From contig JABLUY010000145.1 of the NCBI GenBank assembly GCA_013306675.1, positions 33,876-97,875 of the forward strand: a stretch of DNA of 64,000 nt. Reading direction: 5' to 3'. The stretch's first letter is position 1; the number at the start of each line of letters is the position of its first letter. The notes below the pieces were generated by a model that worked only from the letters and a program-made list of their open reading frames with translations, was not told the DNA's origin and did not search any database. Source of the DNA: Thraustochytrium sp. TN22 (Eukaryota; Sar; Bigyra; Thraustochytrida; Thraustochytriidae). Position numbers and translations under genes: made by a program. Shown here piece by piece: positions 1 through 7,618 of this stretch.

Positions 1-592
1 AAGCGCCGCTTCCTTTTTGCCCGTTTGTTAGCATCCCGTAGTAGCCTAGTAGAGAGACAGAGAGACAGAAAGAGAGACAGAGAGAACAAGAGACGGGGCA
101 AGCCTTTTTTTTGGTTCTCTCGGATGAAGACACTTGAAGCCTGCAAGATGGGGGGCTGCGACCCAGAGCGCAGTACGACTGCTGTCACTGATGAAGCAAG
201 GTCGCGCGCTTGTCGCCATGAACGTGTCAAAACCAACATGCTTTTCACGTCGTATCCTCAAAGTCGGTCAAGAAGATGAGCCGCCGCATGGCATGCAAAT
301 GGCGCTTGCCGTGGCTAGTGGCTCCGTGTGGAACACAGTACGTTACGTCAGGGTCGGCGCCGCCGTATCTACGACGTGACGAAGAGCACCACCTTGAACC
401 TAACCACCGACTCGGACGCGACGCACAGCCTCGCCAGAGCAAATCGCAGAAGCAAGTCAAAAAGCGAAAGCCTCCCTCACTCGCGGCGCGGGCGGCGAGA
501 GCAGCGGCGGCGGCAGCAGTCGCGTCAGCAGCAGCAGCGGCAGCGACAGCGACAGCGACGAGCGGCGGCGCGCCCGCTCGCAGGCATCGAGG
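1..592. other. Upstream non-coding region
   Basis: No supported gene. It starts with a purine-rich GAGACAGA-type microsatellite (about 51-95) and becomes GC-rich with CAG/CGG runs just before the first gene. It is probably the promoter and 5' leader of the gene starting at 593. Confidence 0.5.
51..95. repeat. GA-rich (GAGACAGA)-type microsatellite
   Basis: Purine-only stretch built from imperfect copies of GAGACAGA, about 500 bases upstream of the first gene. Confidence 0.7.
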
Positions 593-1960
593 ATGCCCGA
601 GTGGGAGGTGGAGGAGGCCAAGAGCGCGCGCGCGCTGTGCAAGACGTGCAAGGAGAAGATCGCCAAGGGCGAGCTGCGATGGGTGAAGGTTACGGAGACG
701 GAGCGGTTCGGCACGCAGCGCGCGTACACGCACATCAAGTGCCTGGCGTACCCGAGCCGCGGCGATGGCTTTGAGCTGAGCGACGTCAAGGGGCTGGACG
801 AGCTGTCCGCGGCGGATCGCAAGACCGTCGAGGAGGCGTACGAGCACGCCAAGGCAAACAAGGGCGCGAAGCGCAAGGGTGGCGAGGCCGCGGGGGCCGC
901 GGCCAAGAAGACCAAGAAGGAGGCGGGCAACGTCAAGGTGGAAACCACCAAGACGAAGAAGGCCAAGAAGACCAAGTACGACGCTGACATGGAGGAGGAG
1001 ACGGACGCGGTGGCGGCCAAGTACAAGAAGATGTCCATCTCTGAGCTCAAGGACTACCTGCGCGCCAACAAGCAGCTGCTCAAGGGCGTCAAGGGCGACC
1101 TGGTGCTGCGCTGCGCGGACGGCGAGAAGAACGGCCGGCTCATGCCGTGCAAGGGCTGCGGCAAGGGCAAGCTGGAGCTCACGGAGAACGGCATGGCGCA
1201 GTGCAATGGGTACTATGACGACAGCATCAGCCAGCGTGTGCCGTGCCGGTTTTCGTGCCCGATCGCCGACGCCCCGCGCGGCAAGTGGCTCACGCCAGAG
1301 GAGGCCGAGGCGGAGGAGGCCGAGGCGGGCGCCGGCGCCGAGGGCGAGGCGGCCGCCGAGGCGCTCGGCAAGAAGGAGCTGAAGCGCGTCAAGGCGGCGC
1401 TTGGCGAGCTGCCGGACGACGCCAGCCCGCGCGACAAGGCGCTCAAGCTCATCGACGTTTGCAAGGAGCACAAGCTCGCTCTCCCGGAGGACCCGGCCAA
1501 GGCCCTGCAGCGCGCCGGCCAGGCAGTCATGGCCAGCCAGAACGACGAAGGCAAGTATGACCTCATGGTGGCCTTCAAGGACCTCCTTGGCGAGTTCGGC
1601 ACGGCCGCTGCCGCCAAGGCCGCCGCCAAGGCCGCCGAGGCGGAGCGCCCCGAGGCGCTCTGTAAGGACAACACAAAGATCGCCAACCTCATCGACGAGC
1701 TCGCCGAGCTCGAGGCCAAGGCCAAGGAGGGCGACGATTGGGAGCGCAAGGTTGTCTCGCTCAAGGTTGCCGTCTCCGCGCTGCGTGGCGCCGACTTTCG
1801 CATCCAGTCTGGCAAGGAGGTCTCCAAGGCCAACTCCAAGCGCAAGCTCAAGGGTGTCGGCGCGCGCACCGCCGAGAAGATTGACGAGATTCTCGAGTCC
1901 GGCACGCTCGCGCGCCTCGACGAGCTTCGCGAGCGCAACGAGCGCGGTGACTTTGCTTGA
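593..1960 (+). CDS. PARP-type zinc finger / PADR1 / Pol beta lyase-domain fusion protein
   Basis: A 455-residue probable nuclear DNA-break binding or repair protein. Residues 1-65 form a PARP-type zinc finger with ligands C16, C19, H47 and C50. A Lys-rich linker, probably a nuclear localisation signal, follows. Residues 147-177 look like the SAP-like helices of PADR1, followed by a PADR1 zinc site at C186, C189, C204 and C218. Residues about 360-450 match the 8-kDa N-terminal lyase domain of DNA polymerase beta, including the helix-hairpin-helix stretch GVGARTAEKIDEIL; K429 aligns with the Schiff-base lysine (K72 in human Pol beta). There is no WGR or ADP-ribosyltransferase domain and no polymerase palm. 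The ATG at 593 sits directly before the first zinc finger. Domain calls are by eye; an abasic-site lyase function is inference. Confidence 0.82.
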   Translation: MPEWEVEEAKSARALCKTCKEKIAKGELRWVKVTETERFGTQRAYTHIKCLAYPSRGDGFELSDVKGLDELSAADRKTVEEAYEHAKANKGAKRKGGEAAGAAAKKTKKEAGNVKVETTKTKKAKKTKYDADMEEETDAVAAKYKKMSISELKDYLRANKQLLKGVKGDLVLRCADGEKNGRLMPCKGCGKGKLELTENGMAQCNGYYDDSISQRVPCRFSCPIADAPRGKWLTPEEAEAEEAEAGAGAEGEAAAEALGKKELKRVKAALGELPDDASPRDKALKLIDVCKEHKLALPEDPAKALQRAGQAVMASQNDEGKYDLMVAFKDLLGEFGTAAAAKAAAKAAEAERPEALCKDNTKIANLIDELAELEAKAKEGDDWERKVVSLKVAVSALRGADFRIQSGKEVSKANSKRKLKGVGARTAEKIDEILESGTLARLDELRERNERGDFA

Positions 1961-2462
1961 TCGCAGTAACATGGGTCAGTGCTGACGTGCCTCGACGAGT
2001 TCTGCGAGCGCAGCGCGCGCGGCGGCCTTACCTTGATCGCAACCCTGGCACCGCCGGTATTGACCAACAAACAAAAATGGGCGAGCGAGTCGTGTCCGAG
2101 CCACCACCAAGCAGCAAGTCAAACTTCGTTCAACCCCAAGTTCGAGGTGCCCCGTGCCACGGTGACTGGCAGTGGCAGATTTAACCTGAACGTTAGCCCC
2201 CAAAACAAAAGGAACTTCACAGAAACGACAACTTGGAGTCGAGCACCTCACCGTGACTCACTCACACGTCAGAGTCAGTGATTCATACTCTGATCAGGCT
2301 CCTTCCTGTGGTGCCAGCCTGAGATCGGGACTTTACGTCGCACGAGCAGCAGAACCCTTTTTGCGCCGGGCCGCTTGCGCCGCGGCAGCAGTCAGGCGCC
2401 GCAGAAGGAGGCGCAGGCCCGCGCCGCGCGCGGCCGCAGGGCAGCCGCCGGCAAGCCGCTGC

Positions 2463-2493
<31 letters not shown>

Positions 2494-2528
2494 CAGGCCG
2501 CCTTCGCGGCGAGCGCGCTGCGGCCGCC
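1961..2528. other. Intergenic region
   Basis: No supported gene. It holds the 3' end of the gene before it and the promoter of the DHHC gene. Around 2251-2302 there are several close copies of GTGACTCA/AGTCAGTGA-like sequence. A GCC-rich run lies at about 2455-2500. Confidence 0.5.
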
Positions 2529-3707
2529 ATGGCGCGCGCCGCGTACGAGCTCGTGGAGCAGCACGAGATCGAGGTCAAGCACGAGGTCGAGCACGAGCAC
2601 GAGCACGAGCGTGAGCACGAGCACGGCCGGGGCGCGGAGACGGCGGCCACCGATGGCCCCGACGCGTCGTCGCTAGAGACGCTCGGCCTGGACGCGGCAG
2701 ATGGGCCCGGCACCTCGCAGCGTGCACCGCCGCAGCGATGCTCACCGTGCGGCGCGGCGCGCGTGGCCGGCTCGCTCATGATGATGCTCGTGGTTGGGCT
2801 CATCATGCTGTCGTACGTGCCGATGATGCATTTTTACGCGGACGGGACCGCGCAGGGCGCCGTCATCGTGCTGGTCTTCAACGTGCTCATCGCGCTCTCC
2901 CTGCTCAGCTACTTTCAGACCGCGCTCACTGACCCGGGTACGGTGCCTCTCGGCTGGCACGCGCGCGTGACCAAGATGGCCAACCCGCCTTATCGCAAGT
3001 GCCCGCGCAGCGGCTACTACCGGCCGCCGCGGTCGCACTACGACTCGGTCACGCGCCGCGTCGTGCTCAACATGGACCACTTCTGCCCCTGGGTCAACAA
3101 CTGCGTGGGCTACTTCAACCGCAAGTTCTTTATCCAGTTCATCGGCTACACCTGCCTGGCGGCCGCCTTTGCCGCCTGCAGCCTCGGCTACCTGCTGCAC
3201 ACGGGCCAGGTCAAGGGCGCTTCCGTCTCGCTTGGCGGGCACCACGTCTCCCCGCCTCCATCCGGCTTCGACAAGCAGGCTGGCGCCGTCTCGCCCGGCG
3301 TGCCGCCAGACGCAACGACCTCGCACCGCCACGCCGGCATCTTGGACGCCCTCGGCCACTCCGACTTTACGATCGCCATCATGACGCTCATGGGCGCCAT
3401 CATTGACGGCGTTTTCGTGCTCTCGCTCTCGATCTTCTTCTTCGCTCACCTCTGGATGGCTTCCAACAACCAGACCACGCTCGAGGGCGGCTACCGCGCC
3501 CGGCCCTACCGTCTCTCGCGCCGCGAGAACCTCGAGCAGGTCTTCGGCCGCCGGCCCCTCTACTGGTTCCTCCCCATGTACGGCGACGGTCCCGTCGGCG
3601 ACGGCGTCCACTGGCCCTGCGCCGACGGCACCTGGGACGGCCTTACCGATGAGACCCACTTTCCGGCCATGCCTGCACGACCTCCGCAGGGCGTCCAGAT
3701 CGTTTAG
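2529..3707 (+). CDS. DHHC-family palmitoyltransferase-like protein with degenerate zinc-binding domain
   Basis: A 392-residue four-pass membrane protein of the DHHC S-acyltransferase family. It has a His/Glu-rich N terminus (EHEHEHE-type), two hydrophobic segments, a DPG motif (TDPGTVP), a cytosolic core, two more hydrophobic segments and a TTxE-like motif (NQTTLE). The core reads DHFCPWVNNCVG, with the likely catalytic cysteine at C186, so DHHC has become DHFC. Most zinc ligands are replaced: the second Cys of the first CxxC pair is Ser, the HC pair is YD, and the next two Cys positions are Thr and Val. The frame is open upstream of 2529 but the first ATG, in a GCCGCCATGG context, is here. 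Family membership is clear from topology and flanking motifs; catalytic activity is uncertain. Confidence 0.85.
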   Translation: MARAAYELVEQHEIEVKHEVEHEHEHEREHEHGRGAETAATDGPDASSLETLGLDAADGPGTSQRAPPQRCSPCGAARVAGSLMMMLVVGLIMLSYVPMMHFYADGTAQGAVIVLVFNVLIALSLLSYFQTALTDPGTVPLGWHARVTKMANPPYRKCPRSGYYRPPRSHYDSVTRRVVLNMDHFCPWVNNCVGYFNRKFFIQFIGYTCLAAAFAACSLGYLLHTGQVKGASVSLGGHHVSPPPSGFDKQAGAVSPGVPPDATTSHRHAGILDALGHSDFTIAIMTLMGAIIDGVFVLSLSIFFFAHLWMASNNQTTLEGGYRARPYRLSRRENLEQVFGRRPLYWFLPMYGDGPVGDGVHWPCADGTWDGLTDETHFPAMPARPPQGVQIV

Positions 3708-4490
3708 ATTTAGCCCAGTAGAGATTGGAAGAGGGGGAGAGCCGGAGTCGGTCAGTCGCCCATGGATGGAAGCACAACTAGGCCTAGGCTAGCTACTACC
3801 ACTGGCAGTGGTAGCCTCTCCATGTTTTCATGTATTTTCATGCAATTTTTCGCGCGTTTTGGCCGCGGCCACAGCGAGCGACCCAGCAAGTTTGTCGCAT
3901 GAGCTTCGTCGCCGTGCGTCTATCCTCTCCAGCCGCAGTAGCGCAGTGCGTGCACCACGAACCACGCCAGCTTTCGCGCACAGGCCGCAGCCCCGCACAG
4001 CGCAGAGCTCCTTCCCAAAGGTCAAAGGCATGCGTGCATGCGAGCCGCGCGAGCTTTGGGCGCACCGTCGTTGTGTCCTCGTCGTCGTCGTTGCCATCGT
4101 GGGTCGCGACAGCTTCCAACCCGAGCCGGCACAAGTCTTCGTGTTGTTCCCGGAACCAGGCGCGACCCACTGAAGGCTCTACGAGTGCATGTACGAGCAC
4201 CTCCTCCCTCCAGAGCCGCAAAGCGTCACGGTCCCGCGTCGGAAACCGGAGAGCGACTAGGATCGAGCCAGTAGAGTAGGCTATCTGGTTCCGGTCTCCT
4301 CCTGACACGGCGCCCTCGCCCAGGTCGCCGCCAGCCACCACGGGCACTGGCAAGTTTGTGAATTGCTGAGAGCGGCGAGTGGGCTGGCAGTGTGGCCGGC
4401 CAGCCTGCGCATCTCGGCCCGGAGGACGGCAACTCAGGCTTGAAGAGCGAGGCAAAGCCGATTCGCGAGCAAGTTCCTCGGGGCTCAGCA
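3708..4490. other. Intergenic region
   Basis: No supported gene. A CTAG-rich stretch (3774-3796) runs straight into a perfect short inverted repeat (3796-3814). AGGCTTGAAG lies about 50 bases upstream of the next ATG. An open minus-strand frame here has no ATG at its head and no recognisable motif. Confidence 0.5.
3796..3814. repeat. Perfect 9+1+9 inverted repeat
   Basis: CTACCACTG, one G, then CAGTGGTAG. It lies about 90 bases after the stop of the DHHC gene, so it could be a 3'-UTR stem or a protein-binding site. Confidence 0.7.
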
Positions 4491-5516
4491 ATGAAGCGCG
4501 TAGTGGCGACGCCGCTGCACCCGGCGCTGGCGAGGCGCGCGGACGAGTTCAAGGTGGCAGGCGTGGAGGTGGCGGAGAGCGACGCCGACAGCGCGATCCG
4601 CGTCCGTGTGCGCCAAACGCACGAGAGACACGGCTACGAGGTCGTGCAGACCGCCTGCGCTCAGGGCGCGACCCAGGACGAGCGCGAGGCGCTGCGCCAG
4701 CGCGCCGAGCGCGGGGAGGACCTCGCGCAAGGCCTCGAGACGAGGTCCGGACTCCTCGTGACGCCGCAGCTGCTGCGCACGGATCCCACGCGGACCGCCG
4801 CAAAGCTGAGCGAGGCGGCGCGCGAGCTGTTCGCCGACCATGAGGTGGTCACGCTGGCGGCGCTCGGGGCGCAGGAGCAGGTTGCCGCGACGGACTTTGT
4901 CATTGACCAGTTCATCGAGCGCGAGCCCATGACCGCGAACCTGCACAAGCTTGGGATTCTCAATCGCGACGCCTACTTCGCGACGATGCGCGAGATGCTC
5001 GCCGCGGACGAATTCAAGCAGGTGTCCCTGGCCGTGCTGAATGCTCAGGGCGAGCGCGTGGCGGCCGCCTTCAACGAGACGCTGCAGCACGCGTCAGCGT
5101 CCTCGTCGGACGCGCCGGAGCCCCCGCTCATCAGGGGGCTGAACTACATCATCGCCCTGCTTGAGAAGCAGGACGCCGAGGGTCTCGACTTTTGCGCAAC
5201 CTACCTGGACGGCTTTGAGAGCGCGTGGCAAGGCGGGCGCGTGGGTCACCACTTCATGGTGGCTGGCAGGGCGCCCGTGGACGCCGAGCGCGCGTTCGTC
5301 GCCTCCATGCTGCGCATGCGCGAATGCGGCCACGACTTCGTCGTGATTGAGGCCACCAACCCGTGGACCGCGACGGCCTGCGAAAAGTACGCCAGCACGG
5401 CCGTACACGTAGAGGCCTACGCGGACCATGAGGTTGAGCGTGGCGCTTTGATCGGACCGGCCGACGTGGGCTCCCTGCTCTTCCTTTTGGACCTTCGAAG
5501 CCAAAGCGCGCTTTAG
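4491..5516 (+). CDS. GNAT-superfamily-like protein (degenerate acetyltransferase candidate)
   Basis: A 341-residue soluble protein. Residues about 120-200 follow the pattern of arylalkylamine-type GNAT N-acetyltransferases: a hydrophobic strand, then FIEREPMTANL, a helix ending EMLAADEF, and a strand pair around SLAVLNAQGERVAAAFNETL. A later ANPW-type segment (VVIEATNPWTATACEKY) resembles the end of the GNAT fold. The acetyl-CoA pyrophosphate loop, normally R/QxxGxG/A, is not visible; the corresponding stretch reads AGRAPVDAERAF. It may bind CoA differently or be inactive. The ATG at 4491 starts MKRVVATPLHP; an earlier in-frame ATG at 4392 would add 33 residues of UTR-like sequence. The family call is inference from pattern. 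Confidence 0.5.
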   Translation: MKRVVATPLHPALARRADEFKVAGVEVAESDADSAIRVRVRQTHERHGYEVVQTACAQGATQDEREALRQRAERGEDLAQGLETRSGLLVTPQLLRTDPTRTAAKLSEAARELFADHEVVTLAALGAQEQVAATDFVIDQFIEREPMTANLHKLGILNRDAYFATMREMLAADEFKQVSLAVLNAQGERVAAAFNETLQHASASSSDAPEPPLIRGLNYIIALLEKQDAEGLDFCATYLDGFESAWQGGRVGHHFMVAGRAPVDAERAFVASMLRMRECGHDFVVIEATNPWTATACEKYASTAVHVEAYADHEVERGALIGPADVGSLLFLLDLRSQSAL

Positions 5517-6517
5517 CCTGGTCCTGGAGGGCGACGGCGAGGCCGAGAGGCACACTCTGCGTCGCGCCCCAGGTGCCAGCCCTGGCGATTGATATTCACA
5601 AGAGTACGCTCGCTCTTGTCCCAAGGCAAAAGTATGAGTTTTCTAAAAATGCAGAACAATCGAGGTTCTTTACACTATACAGAGCAGAGAGCTCGCTCGA
5701 GCAACGCAGCATCGGCTTGGTGGGAGAAGGAAAGGTCCTTTCACGCGTTGATTCCGAGCGGGGCTATCGCCACAATCGACGACCAAGGTGAAGGAAGGTC
5801 TGCTCCTCAGGCACGATGCGGAAGTCGATGCTGTCTCAGATGATGGCGAGGCTAAGTAGCTAGCGATGAGGACAACCACGTTGAGCACAGCATCCCGGCG
5901 CCTCTCCTTCACTCTTGTTTTTCATGCGGTGTGTCCTCGCGTGCCTTCACGTGAACGAGCGACCCAGCCAGCTGCCGCCCAGCTCGAGCTTCACTGCCGC
6001 CCAGCTCGAGCTTCGCTGCCGCCGACCTCGCCTCGCCTCGCCTCCCGCCGGCGCAGCGCCCTCCAGCTGCAGCGAGCTCTCGCGGCCCAGCTCGCGGGCA
6101 CCGCCTCGCCTCGCCGTCGCCTCGCCGACCTCGAAGGCCCGCATTTCCCCTCAGCCGCCGCCGCAGCCGCCGCACGACGACGGTCGTAGCTGGCGCCGGC
6201 GCCGCACGACGATAGTCGTAGCTGGCGCCGTCGTCGGCGTCGCCCGCGTCCGCGCCGCGCTCGTAGGCGGCGCCCCTCTCGGGCGCGGTCGCGGTGAGTC
6301 GAGCCGGCCGCCGCGCTCCCAGAGCAGAGCCGCGGCGCCGCGACGGCGCGGGCGGGCGGGCGGGCGGGCGGGCGGCGGCGGCGGCGGCGGCGGCGGCGGG
6401 CGGCGGCGCGGCCTGGCTGGCTAGCTGGCGCGGGAGCGTGCTCCGGCGCGCGCGCGCGCGGGCGCGAGAGGCGGGCGATCGCACATCCATTTAGGCCGCT
6501 TCTGTGTGGCGGCGCCA

Positions 6518-6551
<34 letters not shown>

Positions 6552-6574
6552 GGCGCGGCGCGCGCGCGGGCGGC
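5517..6574. other. Intergenic region with local duplications and GGC/GGGC runs
   Basis: No supported gene. It contains a near-exact duplication of about 24 bases at 5979-6026 (CAGCTCGAGCTTC...), a direct duplication at about 6170-6232 (GTCGTAGCTGGCGCCG core), and a GGGC/GGC run at 6349-6410 leading into the next gene's leader. Confidence 0.5.
6349..6410. repeat. (GGGC)n/(GGC)n run
   Basis: Six or more GGGC units followed by about ten GGC units in the 5' region of the acidic-protein gene. Confidence 0.75.
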
Positions 6575-7234
6575 ATGTACCGGCGGCTGGAGGCGCGGAA
6601 GCCGCGTGCGAGGCCCCTGGGCCGCGTGACGCTGTTCCCCAGCGCGTTCGGAGCAGGCGAGGACGACCGCTATGCGGAGACGAGGCCGTGCGCGGTGGTG
6701 GACGCCGACGGCGTGGCGCTTGTGGACGTCTTCACCGGGACGCGCTTCGGCAGCGTTGGCGACTTCGTGGAGGCCGTCTGCGTGGACTACGTGCGCCAGC
6801 TCAACGGAATTCGCGGATCCGGCCTGCTTGACGCGGCGGCATCTGCCGCGGCGCGTGGCGAGGACGTTGACGAGCTGGCCGAGGACCTAGAGGACGCGCT
6901 GTCGGCCACGGGTGGCCAGGCGGCGTTTGCGGGGGCTGGCGAGGGCGCCGGACCCTTCGATGGCGGCCTGGATAGCGACGACGATGACGACGACGACGAT
7001 GACGACGACGACGACGTGGGCGAGATGAACCATGGGGAGCAGGAACTTGAGGACGCCATTATTGACACCGTCCAGCTGCAGGATCCGCCCACTGCCGGCT
7101 GGGAGCCCGCGGCGGACCCAGGCGAGGAGGAGGTGAGCGTGCGCGATGTCGTCGACCTGATCGAGAAGTGGGACGCCTCGCTCAGTAGCGGTAGCGCCAA
7201 CTCCGAGAGCGATGCCGTGCCCGCGTCCTCATGA
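6575..7234 (+). CDS. Acidic orphan protein
   Basis: A 219-residue protein I do not recognise. The N-terminal part (about 1-95) looks folded: a basic start (MYRRLEARKPRARP), then strands VTLFPSAF, CAVVDADGVALVDVFTG and helix DFVEAVCVDYVRQL. A linker with a run of 13 consecutive Asp residues follows, then an acidic helix ending VRDVVDLIEKWDASL. There is no signal peptide or membrane segment. The frame is open upstream through GCG repeats but the first ATG is at 6575. The ordered N terminus plus normal codon use support a real gene; function is unknown. Confidence 0.6.
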   Translation: MYRRLEARKPRARPLGRVTLFPSAFGAGEDDRYAETRPCAVVDADGVALVDVFTGTRFGSVGDFVEAVCVDYVRQLNGIRGSGLLDAAASAAARGEDVDELAEDLEDALSATGGQAAFAGAGEGAGPFDGGLDSDDDDDDDDDDDDDVGEMNHGEQELEDAIIDTVQLQDPPTAGWEPAADPGEEEVSVRDVVDLIEKWDASLSSGSANSESDAVPASS

Positions 7235-7618
7235 CCGCCTCCTGGCTGGCTTGCGTTCTTGCTTGTACACCAATCCTAACGAAGGAAATGAGATGGGCCT
7301 CCGATCCAGAGTGCGGGGACTCGCGTAGCGCGTGGTCCCGCCGGCTAGTAGCTAGTGTACCAACCAAAATCTTGCTGCCTTTCCGGGCTCCATTGAGCAG
7401 ATGCTTTTCAACTTGGAGGCGGTGTCCTGCATACTCTTGCGCATCATCAAGTTCTCTTCGCCCACATCAAAATCATGCAATGCAGAGTTCATCACAACTT
7501 CAACTCGCTTTTCCTTTCGTCATGGCGCGTGGTAGCGAGCTCTGCGCACAACACCCCTTGCACACCATTGGCTCGCGCTTTTGCATCATGTTGTTGCTTG
7601 TTTCATTCGTTCAACCTT
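7235..7618. other. Convergent 3' spacer
   Basis: No gene seen. It lies between the stops of two convergent genes, is less GC-rich than its surroundings, and carries a CTAGTAGCTAG stretch at about 7347-7360. Confidence 0.5.

Noticed and set aside
245-1972. 575-codon open frame on the minus strand opposite the PARP-finger gene
   Set aside because: Its composition (Leu/Ala/Arg/Val-rich with no motif) is that expected from the antisense of a GC-rich gene; the plus strand carries clear zinc-finger and lyase domains.
3838-4491. 217-codon minus-strand open frame in the spacer before the GNAT-like gene
   Set aside because: Starts with TTG, has no motif, and occupies the likely promoter of the next gene. 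A small chance remains that it is a real orphan.
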